A DNA stretch of 64,000 nucleotides from positions 186,001-250,000 of the forward strand of contig NZ_JAKMAJ010000003.1 in NCBI RefSeq assembly GCF_022378355.1. The letters run 5' to 3'. The stretch is from Brenneria bubanii (GTDB lineage: Bacteria > Pseudomonadota > Gammaproteobacteria > Enterobacterales > Enterobacteriaceae). A model generated the notes under the pieces. That model worked only from the letters and a program-made list of their open reading frames with translations. It was not told the origin of the DNA and did no database searches. Position numbers and translations under genes: made by a program. Shown here one piece after another: positions 18,792 to 28,017 of this stretch; the first letter of the stretch is position 1; the number at the start of each line of letters is the position of its first letter.

Positions 18792-19904
18792 TTAAAATAA
18801 AAAGGATTCTTGCTCATAACAATATTTTTCATATAACCGGGGATTAATCTCAAATCCAATACCCGGCTTATCCGGCACGGCCACGCAGCTGTCTTTATCA
18901 ATTTCCACCAGTGGCAGCATAAAGTCCTCATGCCAATAGCGTGAAGAAGGCGGAATATCGTGTGCATAGACAAAATTGGGTAAGGTAGATACCGCAATAT
19001 TGTGCGCTTTACCCACTGCGGTATCCAACATGCCGCCGCACCACACGGGAATATCATGCGCCTGGCAATAGTCGTGAATCAGTACGGTTTCGGTAATGCC
19101 GCCTACGCGGGCGACTTTAATATTGATTATCTTCGCACTGCCCAGTTCAATGGCTTTGCGCGCATCCTCGACCGAAGCGATACTCTCATCCAGGCAGATC
19201 GGCGTGTCGATGGCGGCCTGAAGTTTACGGTGATCGACAATATCATCGTGCGCCAACGGCTGTTCAATCATAATAAGATTGAATTTGTCGAGGCGTTTAA
19301 ACAGGTCGATATCATTCAGCGTATAGGCTGAGTTGGCGTCAGCCATCAGCGTAATATTGCCGAATGCCTGACGCAGCGCCAGAATATAATCGTAATCATG
19401 GCCGGGTTTTATTTTTATTTTTATCCGCTTGTAGCCCTGACGTAAAAACTCATCAACCACGCTGACCAATTTGTCAGGCGATTTCTGAATACCAATACTG
19501 ACGCCGGCCTCAATTTTATTCCTCTTGCCGCCAATAGCCTGGTGCAGAGGGATCCCCTTTATTTTTGTGTAGGCATCCCATATTCCGCATTCAATTGCCG
19601 CTTTGGCGCAATTATTTCGCTTCACCGCTGAAAATATATCTCTCACCAGCGAAGGATGCGGAATGTCGCCGGCTTGTTTAATCATCGGGATAAGAAAATC
19701 GCGCATGATGTGCCAGGCGGTAACATTGGTTTCTTCATTGTAAAACGGCAAAGAGATGGCGGAGCAGTCACCGTATCCGATGTGGCCTTCGGCATGAACT
19801 TCGGCAATGGAAAAATATTTTTCCGTTTGCGTGGCAAAGCTGGTGGTAAATGGCGTTTTCAACGTCATTTTCATTTTTCGTAAAACGATTTTATCGATTT
19901 TCAT
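18792..19904 (-). CDS. Enolase-superfamily racemase (N-succinylamino acid racemase / OSBS-like)
   Basis: The 370-residue protein is a muconate-lactonizing-subgroup enzyme. Catalytic elements are readable: KIKIKPG near residue 160 (KxK acid/base lysine), metal ligands in MADANSAY near 186, IEQPL near 212 and CLDES near 237, and the second catalytic lysine in NIKVARVGG near 261. The N-terminal part (LKTPFTTSFAT) resembles the N-succinylamino-acid racemase / o-succinylbenzoate synthase family. A menaquinone role is unlikely here because no men genes are nearby. The start at 19904 has AGGAC seven bases upstream. Racemase, epimerase and synthase activities cannot be told apart by sequence alone. 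Confidence 0.75.
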   Translation of the reverse strand: MKIDKIVLRKMKMTLKTPFTTSFATQTEKYFSIAEVHAEGHIGYGDCSAISLPFYNEETNVTAWHIMRDFLIPMIKQAGDIPHPSLVRDIFSAVKRNNCAKAAIECGIWDAYTKIKGIPLHQAIGGKRNKIEAGVSIGIQKSPDKLVSVVDEFLRQGYKRIKIKIKPGHDYDYILALRQAFGNITLMADANSAYTLNDIDLFKRLDKFNLIMIEQPLAHDDIVDHRKLQAAIDTPICLDESIASVEDARKAIELGSAKIINIKVARVGGITETVLIHDYCQAHDIPVWCGGMLDTAVGKAHNIAVSTLPNFVYAHDIPPSSRYWHEDFMLPLVEIDKDSCVAVPDKPGIGFEINPRLYEKYCYEQESFLF

Positions 19905-20399
19905 GACATAGTCCTGCGTGTAGTCTGAATGCCGCGATATTTTCATTCAGAACACAGATTATCGTGCTGAAAACGCCCTCTCTACCCGTGATACATCAAG
20001 CAGCATGCACAGTGGCTTCCCTCTGCGGAGAATGCCGATTTTTCTATGGTTTACAGGCACATGGGATAGATAAATATGTTTATAAATCAATTAATAATAA
20101 AAGAAATGCGGCGTTTAAATTAGAGAGAAACAGGCTTTGCGTCAATGATAAAAAAAACAAATTAGATTTGCTTTTTTTAGAACGATTCAGGCAAGTGTTG
20201 TTTTTTAGACAAGTATCGGCTGATTGTCGTGGCGTAATATTTCTTCGCGAGTCCGCTATGATTGTGCTGCCGAGGCCGTCATTATGGATTAATTTGTCCG
20301 TTAACCAACCAAGTCTGGCCTTCTTTTGGTCGATTTGCCCGTGATCTATACTGCCGCGTAACGGTTTTGTAACGTTGCGCTTATCAGAGGAACTTAACC
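19905..20399. other. Intergenic region between divergent genes, no supported gene
   Basis: Roughly 500 bp hold the promoters of the racemase-like gene (leftwards) and the serine hydrolase (rightwards). The middle part (20070-20220) is AT-rich. Open frames on both strands here lack ribosome-binding sites and recognisable domains. Confidence 0.5.
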
Positions 20400-21578
20400 A
20401 TGCCAGAGATATCGCCATCGGCTATTGCGCCGGCATCCTCGCACAACGAGTTATCCGCTCGTCTGAATGCGACCATCAACCAGGCCATTACCGATAAACG
20501 GCTGGTCGGCGCCGTGGTTCTCGTTCGGCGGCGGGGTAAAGAGGTATATCGCGGCGCGGCCGGTCTCGCCGATCGCGAAAGCGGGCGACGGATGACGGAA
20601 GATACGCTGTTTCGCCTGTCATCCGTCAGCAAACCCATTGTCGCGACGGCGGCACTGGCGCTGGTTGCACAGCGCAAACTGGGGCTGGATGACGATATCC
20701 GCCGTTGGCTGCCTGAGTTCCAGCCGCGGCTGGCCAACGGCGAAAGCCCCGTCATCACCCCTCGTCAGTTACTCAGTCATACCGCCGGACTGAGCTACCG
20801 CTTTCATGATAAAGATGAACACGGTCCTTATACCCGCGCCGGTATTTCCGACGGTATGGATGAGGCCGATATCACGCTGGCGGAAAATATGCATCGACTA
20901 GCCGGCGTAGCGCTGCGCTATCAGCCGGGCAGCGCATGGGAATATTCACTGGCGATCGATGTGCTGGGCGCGGTCATTGAGCGGGTGTGCCGCCAGCCGC
21001 TCGGCGAGGCCGTTCGCACACTGGTCACGTCGCCGCTGCGTATGGATGATACCGCGTTTCATACCGCGGATGCCGATCGTCTGGCCACGCCTTATGTCAA
21101 TGACGCGCCCGTCCCCCATCGCCTGCAGGAGGGGGAAACCGTGCGGTTTTCAGAACAGGCCGTCGGCGTTCGCTATTCTCCCGGCCGGGCATACAACCCA
21201 CGCGCCTATCCCTCGGGCGGCGCCGGCATGGTCGGCACCGCCGCTGATGTTATGACATTGCTGGAAACGCTGCGTCAGGGCGGCGCGCCGCTGCTCTCCG
21301 TCGATCTGGTTGATGAGATGGGACGCGATCAAACGGCAGGATACCCTATTCCCGACGCCCCCGGCATTGGCTTCGGACTGGGGTTTTCCGTGCTGCGCGA
21401 TCCGGCCGCCGCCGGCTCGCCGGAGTCGCTGGGAACCTGGCGCTGGGGTGGCGTCTACGGCCATTCGTGGTTCGTTGACCGCCGTCAGGGCATCAGCGCG
21501 GTGGCGCTCACCAATACCCTGTATGAAGGAATGTCCGGCAGCTTCGTGACCGAGCTGCGCGATGCGATTTACCGTTAG
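20400..21578 (+). CDS. Serine hydrolase of the class C beta-lactamase / esterase family
   Basis: The 392-residue protein has the SxxK motif in FRLSSVSKP (about residues 75-78). A tyrosine motif lies in WEYSLAIDV near 180, and a third motif in YGHSWFVDR near 354, where true beta-lactamases have KTG. There is no signal peptide, so it is likely cytoplasmic and acts as an esterase or peptidase rather than as an antibiotic-resistance enzyme. AGAGGAA precedes the ATG. It stands alone and converges on urtE. Confidence 0.82.
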   Translation: MPEISPSAIAPASSHNELSARLNATINQAITDKRLVGAVVLVRRRGKEVYRGAAGLADRESGRRMTEDTLFRLSSVSKPIVATAALALVAQRKLGLDDDIRRWLPEFQPRLANGESPVITPRQLLSHTAGLSYRFHDKDEHGPYTRAGISDGMDEADITLAENMHRLAGVALRYQPGSAWEYSLAIDVLGAVIERVCRQPLGEAVRTLVTSPLRMDDTAFHTADADRLATPYVNDAPVPHRLQEGETVRFSEQAVGVRYSPGRAYNPRAYPSGGAGMVGTAADVMTLLETLRQGGAPLLSVDLVDEMGRDQTAGYPIPDAPGIGFGLGFSVLRDPAAAGSPESLGTWRWGGVYGHSWFVDRRQGISAVALTNTLYEGMSGSFVTELRDAIYR

Positions 21579-21639
21579 CGGGAAGGCGATGCCGCTCATC
21601 GCGACGAACAATAAACGGCATCCCTGCACTCGGTTAAAC

Positions 21640-21667
21640 GCCGCCCGAGGCGCCTGCAACGGGCGGC
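21640..21667. terminator. Hairpin between the serine hydrolase gene and urtE
   Basis: GCCGCCCG (21640-21647) pairs perfectly with CGGGCGGC (21660-21667), between converging genes. There is no T-run. Confidence 0.5.
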
Positions 21668-21681
21668 ATGGCGAGACGCCA

Positions 21682-22380
21682 TCAGATGGCGACGAGATGA
21701 CGCACGCCGTCTTTTTCCATGTCTTCGCCGCGACCGCGTTGGACGATTTCTCCGCGCGACATCACCAGATAGTTGTCCGCCAGTTCGGCGGCGAAGTCGT
21801 AGAACTGCTCAACCAGCAGGATCGCCATATCGCCGCGCTGCGCCAGTTTAAGGATGACGGCGCCGATTTCTTTGATCACCGACGGCTGAATCCCCTCCGT
21901 CGGTTCATCCAGAATCAATAACTGCGGTTTGCAGGCCAGCGCCCGTCCAATAGCCAACTGCTGTTGCTGCCCGCCCGACAGATCGCCCCCGCGTCGCTGC
22001 TTCATCTCTTTCAGCACCGGGAAAAGCTGATAGATCTCATCAGGCACCTGTCTGGCTTGCGCGCCGGAAAAGCGCGATAACCCAAGGAGCAGGTTCTCTT
22101 CCACCGTCAGGCGCGGAAAAATCTCGCGCCCTTGCGGCACATAGGCGATGCCGGCCTGAACCCGCTGATGCGGCTTGCGGTGATTGATGGAATTGCCCTG
22201 CCAGAGAATACTGCCCGATTTGGCCGGAATTAAGCCCATCAGGCACTTGAGCAGTGTGGTTTTACCCACGCCATTGCGGCCCAGCAGACAGGTTATTTCG
22301 CCGGGTTTGGCTTCAAACGACAGCCCGCGCAGAATGTGACTGCCGCCATAATATTGATTGAGTTCAGATATCTGTAACAT
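21682..22380 (-). CDS. urtE: Urea ABC transporter ATPase UrtE
   Basis: The 232-residue ATPase belongs to the LivF branch. Walker A is LLGRNGVGKTT near residue 36, the signature is LSGGQQQQLAIGRAL near 133, and Walker B is LLILDEPTEGIQPS near 153. The EGIQPS pattern is typical of UrtE. The ATG at 22380 begins one base after the urtD stop codon, so translation is coupled. It is the last gene of the urea operon. Confidence 0.93.
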   Translation of the reverse strand: MLQISELNQYYGGSHILRGLSFEAKPGEITCLLGRNGVGKTTLLKCLMGLIPAKSGSILWQGNSINHRKPHQRVQAGIAYVPQGREIFPRLTVEENLLLGLSRFSGAQARQVPDEIYQLFPVLKEMKQRRGGDLSGGQQQQLAIGRALACKPQLLILDEPTEGIQPSVIKEIGAVILKLAQRGDMAILLVEQFYDFAAELADNYLVMSRGEIVQRGRGEDMEKDGVRHLVAI

Positions 22381-22381
22381 C

Positions 22382-23173
22382 TCAGCGCCCCAGGTAAACG
22401 TCAATAACCTGCTCATTGGCCTGTACTTCGCGCAGCGAACCTTCCGCCAGTACCTGCCCCTGATGCAATACGGTGACATGATCGGCGATGGTTTCGACGA
22501 ATCCCATATCGTGTTCCACCACCATTAATGAATGTTTTCCCGCCAGATTACGAAATAACTCGGCGGTATATTCCGTTTCGGCATCGGTCATTCCGGCGGC
22601 CGGTTCGTCAAGCAGCAGCAGATGCGGCTCCTGCACCAGCAGCATGCCGATCTCTAAAAACTGCTTTTGCCCGTGCGACAGCAACCCGGCCAGCCGCTGC
22701 CGTTCACTGCCCAGGCGCAGCAACGTCAGCATCTCGTCGATGCGATCGCGCTGCTCGCCGCTCAGGCTGGCGCGCAAACAGGCCCATACCGATTTATCCG
22801 TTTTTAAGGCGATTTCCAGATTTTCAAAAACCGTCAATGCCTCAAAGACCGTCGGTTTTTGGAATTTTCGCCCGATACCGGCCCGGGCGATTTCCACCGG
22901 GGAAAGCGCGGTGAGATCGGTTTGCTGATCGTAAAACACGCGGCCGTTGTCCGGCCGCGTTTTACCGGTAATCACGTCCATCAGCGTGGTTTTACCGGCG
23001 CCGTTCGGCCCAATGACGCAGCGCAGCTCCCCTACGCCGATTTGCAACGACAGGTCGGTCAAGGCGCGGAAGCCATCGAAACTGACATTGATTTTCTCCA
23101 ACTGCAGTACCGGATCGGTTTGATGACGATGGCGATCCGCTGGTTGTGACTGCGTAAAAAGTGATTCAGTCAT
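22382..23173 (-). CDS. urtD: Urea ABC transporter ATPase UrtD
   Basis: The 263-residue ATPase belongs to the LivG branch. Walker A is VIGPNGAGKTT near residue 55, the signature is LLSHGQKQFLEIGMLL near 165, and Walker B is LLLLDEPAAGMTDAE near 185. The ATG at 23173 follows GGAGGAA and overlaps the end of urtC by 8 nt. Confidence 0.94.
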   Translation of the reverse strand: MTESLFTQSQPADRHRHQTDPVLQLEKINVSFDGFRALTDLSLQIGVGELRCVIGPNGAGKTTLMDVITGKTRPDNGRVFYDQQTDLTALSPVEIARAGIGRKFQKPTVFEALTVFENLEIALKTDKSVWACLRASLSGEQRDRIDEMLTLLRLGSERQRLAGLLSHGQKQFLEIGMLLVQEPHLLLLDEPAAGMTDAETEYTAELFRNLAGKHSLMVVEHDMGFVETIADHVTVLHQGQVLAEGSLREVQANEQVIDVYLGR

Positions 23174-24242
23174 GTTTCCTCCGATTGAGCAAACCAATAA
23201 CGCCGCGTGGCAGGAATAGCGTGGCAAGAATAAAAATCAGGCCGAGGAAGAACAGCCAGTACTCGGGAAACGCCACGGTAAACCAGCTTTTGGCGCCGTT
23301 GACGATCCCGGCGCCAAGCAGCGGGCCGATCAGCGTCCCTCTTCCTCCCAGCGCCACCCAGATCGCAGCCTCAATCGAGTTGGTCGGCGACATTTCGCTC
23401 GGGTTGATAATGCCGACCTGCGGCACATACAGCGCGCCGGCCAAACCGCACAGCACGGCTGAAAGCGTCCACACAAACAGTTTGAAGCCTTTGGGATCGT
23501 AGCCGCAAAACATCAGACGATTTTCCGCGTCACGCACCGCCGTCAGTACGCGGCCAAATTTGCTGCGAGCCAGCGCAAAGCCGACAACTAGACTGATAAA
23601 CAGCAACAGTACGGTGGCGATAAACAGGCCGATGCGCGTCCCCGTCGCCGTTACCTGAAAACCCAACAACGTTGTGAAGCCGGTAAAGCCGTTATTGCCG
23701 CCGAAACCGGTCTCGTTGCGAAAGAACAGCAACATGCCGGCATAGGTCAGCGCTTGCGTCATGATGGAGAAATAAACGCCTCTGATTTTGGAGCGGAAGG
23801 CGAACCAGCCGAATACCAGCGCCAATAGGCCGGGCACCAGAATAATCAGGCATAGCGCCCAGGCAAAGTGCTGGGTTCCGGCCCAGAACCACGGCAGCTC
23901 ATTCCATGACAGAAACGACATAAAGGCCGGCAGCCCTTCCCCGGTAGCCTGCCGCATCAGGTACATCCCCATGGCATAACCGCCCAGCGCGAAGAACAGG
24001 CCGTGCCCCAGCGAAAGCAGTCCGGCGTATCCCCACACCAAATCCAGCGCGACTGCCACAATCGCATAGCAGAGAATTTTGCCGACCAGCGTCAGGGTGT
24101 AGGTGGAAACCGACAGTGCATTATCCGGCGGCAAAAGTGATAAAAACGGCAGAATCAGCAGCGCTAGTAGCGCCACAATGCCGATGCCGGTTGTCAGTCC
24201 CGGCGCCTTTTTCGCGATGGCTAACGTTATTGGTTGTTTCAT
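23166..24242 (-). CDS. urtC: Urea ABC transporter permease UrtC
   Basis: The 358-residue inner-membrane permease belongs to the LivM family, with eight or more hydrophobic segments. Family motifs are DLVWGYAGLLSLGHGLFFALGGYAMG near residue 67 and GGRGTLIGPLLGAGIVN near 294. It begins at the last base of the urtB stop codon (TGATG arrangement), which indicates coupled translation. With UrtB it forms the channel. Confidence 0.94.
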   Translation of the reverse strand: MKQPITLAIAKKAPGLTTGIGIVALLALLILPFLSLLPPDNALSVSTYTLTLVGKILCYAIVAVALDLVWGYAGLLSLGHGLFFALGGYAMGMYLMRQATGEGLPAFMSFLSWNELPWFWAGTQHFAWALCLIILVPGLLALVFGWFAFRSKIRGVYFSIMTQALTYAGMLLFFRNETGFGGNNGFTGFTTLLGFQVTATGTRIGLFIATVLLLFISLVVGFALARSKFGRVLTAVRDAENRLMFCGYDPKGFKLFVWTLSAVLCGLAGALYVPQVGIINPSEMSPTNSIEAAIWVALGGRGTLIGPLLGAGIVNGAKSWFTVAFPEYWLFFLGLIFILATLFLPRGVIGLLNRRKHD

Positions 24243-25816
24243 CAGTCAATTACCCGCCCTTTGAACGCAAACAATCCCTGTGGCCGTTTCTGAATAAACA
24301 ACACGATCAGGATCAGAATCAGGATCTTGCCAAGCACGGCGCCGATCTGCGGCTCCAGTACCTTATTAATAATGCCCAGACCAAAGGCCGCGACCACCGT
24401 TCCCGCCAGTTGTCCCACGCCGCCGAGCACCACCACCAGGAAAGAGTCGATGATATAACCCTGTCCCAGTTCCGGCCCGACGTTGCCCAACTGTGACAGT
24501 GCAACGCCGCCCAGTCCCGCGATGCCCGAGCCCAAGCCAAAGGCCAGCATGTCGACGCGGCCGGTCGGCACGCCGCAGCAGTCGGCCATCGCCCGATTTT
24601 GCGTCACCGCGCGCACGTTGAGGCCGAGTCGGGTTTTATTCAGCAGCAGCCAGGTGAGCAGCAGGACGCCAATAACAAACAGGATCACCGCGATACGGTT
24701 ATAGGGCAGCACCAGATTGGGCAACACTTGCAGACCGCCGGACAACCAGGCGGGGTTGGCCACTTCCAGGTTTTGCGCGCCAAACAGCACTCGCACCAGT
24801 TGAATCAGCATCAGGCTGATGCCCCAGGTCGCCAGCAGCGTTTCCAGCGGCCGGCCATAAAGATGACGGATAATTGTGCGTTCCAGCGCCATGCCGATAG
24901 CGGCGGTAATGAAAAAAGCGACCGGCAGCGCCAACAGCGGGTAATACGCCAGCCACTCCGGCGCAAAGCGCTGAAATAATGACTGCACCAGCCAGGTTGA
25001 ATACGCGCCCAGCATCAGCATTTCGCCGTGCGCCATGTTAATCACGCCCAGCAGACCGTAGGTGATCGCCAGCCCCAGCGCCGCCAATAATAAAATCGAT
25101 CCCAGCGATAGGCCGCTGAAAGCCTGTCCCAATAGATCGCCCAGAACCAGACTCTTTTTGATTTTCGCCACGCTTTCCTGCGCCGCCGCCCGCACGTCGG
25201 CATCCGCTTCGTTTTGCGGCTGGACAAGCTGCTGCAAGCGCGACTGCATTTGCGGATCGCCGGTTTCGCCCAACTGCTTCACCGCATTAAGCCGCACCTG
25301 CGGGTCGACGTCGGTCAATTGCAAACTGGCGATGGCGATCTTCAGCGCCGCGGAGACATCCCGATCCTGCTCAGCGGCCAGCCGCTGCGTCAACATCGGC
25401 AGTTGCGCCGCCACGGCTTCATTCTGCAGCATGCGCGCGGCATTGAGCCGGGTGGCCGCGTTATCGCTGACTAATTGATGAGAAGCCAGCGCGCTGGTAA
25501 TCAATACGCGCAGGCGGTTATTCATAAACAGTTTCTTGGTGCCGCCCACCGGCTGCGCGTTGCCTTCCAGCGCGACAAGTTTGCCCTGCTGCTCGCTGAA
25601 CGGCTGTTTATTCTGATCGATCACTATCGATTCGCGCTGCAGCGCCTGTAGCAAGCTCAGGCGGCCGGCGTCCGGCGCAATCGCCCATTGCTGTAGCATT
25701 TCCGCCTGCTGGGTGCGGCTGGCCGCCGCAAAATCAGCCGCCGGCCCAGCCAGCGCGGTCATCGGCGCCACTAAGCACAGTGACAGAAACAAATTACGTA
25801 ATTGACGAATAATCAT
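24242..25816 (-). CDS. urtB: Urea ABC transporter permease UrtB
   Basis: The 524-residue protein combines a signal peptide (MIIRQLRNLFLSLCLVAPMTALA) and a periplasmic helical domain of about 200 residues with HEAT-like repeats (VRLNAVKQLGETGDPQ, VRAAAQESVAKI). The LivH-type permease follows (YGLLGVINMAHGEMLMLGAY near residue 265). This extra N-terminal domain is typical of proteobacterial UrtB and absent from LivH. I prefer the ATG at 25816 because the signal peptide then begins normally; ATG 25831 and TTG 25837 are also in frame. Confidence 0.92.
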   Translation of the reverse strand: MIIRQLRNLFLSLCLVAPMTALAGPAADFAAASRTQQAEMLQQWAIAPDAGRLSLLQALQRESIVIDQNKQPFSEQQGKLVALEGNAQPVGGTKKLFMNNRLRVLITSALASHQLVSDNAATRLNAARMLQNEAVAAQLPMLTQRLAAEQDRDVSAALKIAIASLQLTDVDPQVRLNAVKQLGETGDPQMQSRLQQLVQPQNEADADVRAAAQESVAKIKKSLVLGDLLGQAFSGLSLGSILLLAALGLAITYGLLGVINMAHGEMLMLGAYSTWLVQSLFQRFAPEWLAYYPLLALPVAFFITAAIGMALERTIIRHLYGRPLETLLATWGISLMLIQLVRVLFGAQNLEVANPAWLSGGLQVLPNLVLPYNRIAVILFVIGVLLLTWLLLNKTRLGLNVRAVTQNRAMADCCGVPTGRVDMLAFGLGSGIAGLGGVALSQLGNVGPELGQGYIIDSFLVVVLGGVGQLAGTVVAAFGLGIINKVLEPQIGAVLGKILILILIVLFIQKRPQGLFAFKGRVID

Positions 25817-25949
25817 CGCAATGCCCGTCATTTCCAAAGAGAGTGTTAACGCTTATTCCCCTGTCCGGGGAATAAGTCAGAGCGCCGGTCAGACCGGACT
25901 CCGGGATAAAACGCTTAAGCATCGGTTGTCGATCGCATCAGTCCGGATT

Positions 25950-25973
25950 GTGCGCCCCTTGGACCGGGCGCAC
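25950..25973 (-). terminator. Hairpin between urtA and urtB
   Basis: GTGCGCCC (25950-25957) pairs perfectly with GGGCGCAC (25966-25973) around an 8-nt loop, in the roughly 190-bp gap after urtA. It may stabilise the urtA message or partly stop transcription, so that more binding protein than permease is made. No T-run follows on the minus strand, so it is more likely a processing or stabilising stem than a full terminator. Confidence 0.5.
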
Positions 25974-26002
25974 GCCTCATTCCTTTAGCGATGGCATTAG
26001 CC

Positions 26003-27271
26003 TTATTGTGCCGACTTCACCGGATGATCGGGTTTCTTATCGTTACCCGCGATGTATGGGCTCCACGGTTGGGCGCGAACCGGCTGTTCCGTTTCCCACA
26101 CCACGTTGAACTGACCATTGCCTTCGATTTCGCCGATCATCACCGGTTTGTGCAGATGATGGTTGGTCTGATCCATGGTCAACGTATAGCCATCCGGCGC
26201 GGCGAACGTTTGTCCCGCCATTGCCGCGCGCACTTTATCCACGTCCGTCGAACCGGCTTTTTCCACTGCCTGCGCCCACATATGCAGCCCGACATAGGTG
26301 GCTTCCATCGGGTCGTTGGTCACCACGGTATTGGCGTTAGGCAGATTGTGGGCTTTGGCGTAGGCGCGATAGCTGTCGACAAACTTGGCGTTTGTCGCAT
26401 TATCGATCGACTCAAAGTAGTTCCACGCCGCCAGATGTCCCACCAGGGGTTTGGCGTCAATACCGCGCAGCTCTTCTTCCCCTACCGAGAAAGCCACCAC
26501 GGGCACATCGGTCGCTTTAATGCCCTGATTGGCCAGCTCTTTATAGAAAGGAACGTTGGAATCGCCGTTGATGGTCGATACCACGGCGGTTTTGCCGCCG
26601 GTCGAGAATTTTTTGATATCGGACACGATGGTCTGATAGTCACTGTGGCCGAACGGCGTATAGACTTCCACGATATCTTTATCCTGGACGCCCTTCGCAT
26701 GCAGGAACGCGCGCAGGATTTTGTTGGTGGTGCGCGGATAGACGTAGTCGGTTCCCAGCAAGAAGAAACGTTTTGTGGCGCCGCCGTCTTCGCTCATCAG
26801 GTATTCCACCGCAGGGATGGCCTGCTGGTTAGGCGCCGCTCCGGTGTAGAACACATTCGGCGACATCTCTTCGCCTTCATACTGCACCGGGTAAAACAGC
26901 AGTCCGTTTAACTCTTCAAATACCGGCAGGACGGATTTACGCGATACCGATGTCCAACAGCCGAACACCACGGCGGCCTTATCCTGAGTCAACAGCTGGC
27001 GAGCTTTTTCAGCAAACAGCGGCCAGTTTGACGCCGGATCAACCACCACCGGCTCCAGCGTTTTCCCCAATACGCCGCCCTTGGCATTGATTTCGTCAAT
27101 CGTCATCAACGCCACGTCTTTCAGCGGCGTTTCAGAGATCGCCATCGTGCCGGAGAGCGAGTGCATGATGCCGACCTTTATGGTATCCGCCGCGTACGCG
27201 CCCCATGAGAGCCCCATACCGACAACCGTAGCGGAGAGAGCGAATACCTTGATCAATGAACGTCTTTTCAT
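26003..27271 (-). CDS. urtA: Urea ABC transporter binding protein UrtA
   Basis: The 422-residue periplasmic protein has a signal peptide ending near WGAYAADT. It then shows the UrtA pattern: KVGIMHSLSGTMAISETPLKD, VFGCWTSVSRKSVLPVFEE, YPVQYEGEEMSPNVFYTGAAPNQQ and VAFSVGEEELRGI. These sequences are characteristic of urea- or short-amide-binding proteins of the branched-chain transporter superfamily. It starts 13 bp after the GntR gene and is clearly in the urea operon. Confidence 0.95.
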   Translation of the reverse strand: MKRRSLIKVFALSATVVGMGLSWGAYAADTIKVGIMHSLSGTMAISETPLKDVALMTIDEINAKGGVLGKTLEPVVVDPASNWPLFAEKARQLLTQDKAAVVFGCWTSVSRKSVLPVFEELNGLLFYPVQYEGEEMSPNVFYTGAAPNQQAIPAVEYLMSEDGGATKRFFLLGTDYVYPRTTNKILRAFLHAKGVQDKDIVEVYTPFGHSDYQTIVSDIKKFSTGGKTAVVSTINGDSNVPFYKELANQGIKATDVPVVAFSVGEEELRGIDAKPLVGHLAAWNYFESIDNATNAKFVDSYRAYAKAHNLPNANTVVTNDPMEATYVGLHMWAQAVEKAGSTDVDKVRAAMAGQTFAAPDGYTLTMDQTNHHLHKPVMIGEIEGNGQFNVVWETEQPVRAQPWSPYIAGNDKKPDHPVKSAQ

Positions 27272-27284
27272 CTCTGACCCTTAA

Positions 27285-28013
27285 TTAAATAGTGTTGAAT
27301 GATGATTTATGTGAAACAACCTGTGGTCTTGCCTGCTGTAGCATGTGCAGGGTGATTTTCCTCACCTCCGCTTTACTTTCTGATATATGGGCGGTCAGAA
27401 TGCGCTGAACCTCCTCTGTCTGTTGTTGCAATATCGCCAGCAAAATACGGGCGTGTTCGCTGTAGGTCGCATCCACCCGATCTTCGCGGGTGAAATCAAG
27501 GCGACGAATGATGCGAATCTTTTCGGTCAGCTCGGCATGCGTCCGCGCCATTTGGCGGTTGCCGGCCGCCGCCACCAGGCTCATATGGAAACCTTCGTCA
27601 TGACGGGACACCGTTTTGCCGTCCTCAAGACGCGGATCGTCAATCCAGAATCGTTTCAGATCGGTCAACAACTCCGCGCAGCGCGCCGGCGGCATCGCGC
27701 ACAGGCGACGTACGGCTTCGCGTTCCAGCACGATACGAAACTCGTACAGTTCTTCGAAGTACTCGAAATCGAACGGTTTGACCTGCCAGCCGCTGCGAAA
27801 ATAGACTTCGACATAACCTTCATGCTCCAGCCAAAACAGCGCCTGACGCACCGGCGTACGGCTGACGTCCATGCGTTCGGCGATTTCACTTTCGCTAAAG
27901 CGGTCGCCCGGCATCAGCCGAAAGTCAAAAATGTCGTTTTTCAGCGTCTGGTAGACACGTTCCGCCAGCGCTTCGGGCCGGCCTTTACCGCCTTTTCGCC
28001 TATCGGTTTTCAT
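27285..28013 (-). CDS. GntR family regulator (FCD type) of the urea operon
   Basis: The 242-residue protein has an N-terminal winged helix (LAERVYQTLKNDIFDFRLMPGDRFSESEIAERMDVSRTPVRQALFWLE) and a C-terminal FCD ligand-binding domain with the expected metal histidines (RHDEGFHMSLVAAAGN and SEHARILLAI). It lies inside the operon, 4 bp after the urea carboxylase gene and 13 bp before urtA, so it is almost certainly its own operon's regulator. A GTATAC-centred near-palindrome at 33439-33450 is a likely operator. Confidence 0.9.
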   Translation of the reverse strand: MKTDRRKGGKGRPEALAERVYQTLKNDIFDFRLMPGDRFSESEIAERMDVSRTPVRQALFWLEHEGYVEVYFRSGWQVKPFDFEYFEELYEFRIVLEREAVRRLCAMPPARCAELLTDLKRFWIDDPRLEDGKTVSRHDEGFHMSLVAAAGNRQMARTHAELTEKIRIIRRLDFTREDRVDATYSEHARILLAILQQQTEEVQRILTAHISESKAEVRKITLHMLQQARPQVVSHKSSFNTI

Positions 28014-28017
28014 TTAT

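Noticed and set aside
18792-19904. Menaquinone-pathway o-succinylbenzoate synthase (menC)
   Set aside because: No men genes are nearby, and the context is amino-acid related; the fold alone does not prove that role.
20080-20418. 112-codon frame on the minus strand before the serine hydrolase
   Set aside because: It crosses the start and ribosome-binding site of the serine hydrolase gene and ends in low-complexity AT-rich sequence.
20400-21578. Antibiotic-resistance beta-lactamase
   Set aside because: SxxK is present, but there is no signal peptide and no KTG motif, so an esterase-type serine hydrolase is more likely.
25894-25906. Inverted repeat CCGGTC-A-GACCGG after urtA
   Set aside because: A one-base loop cannot form a normal hairpin; the nearby 25950-25973 stem is a better candidate.
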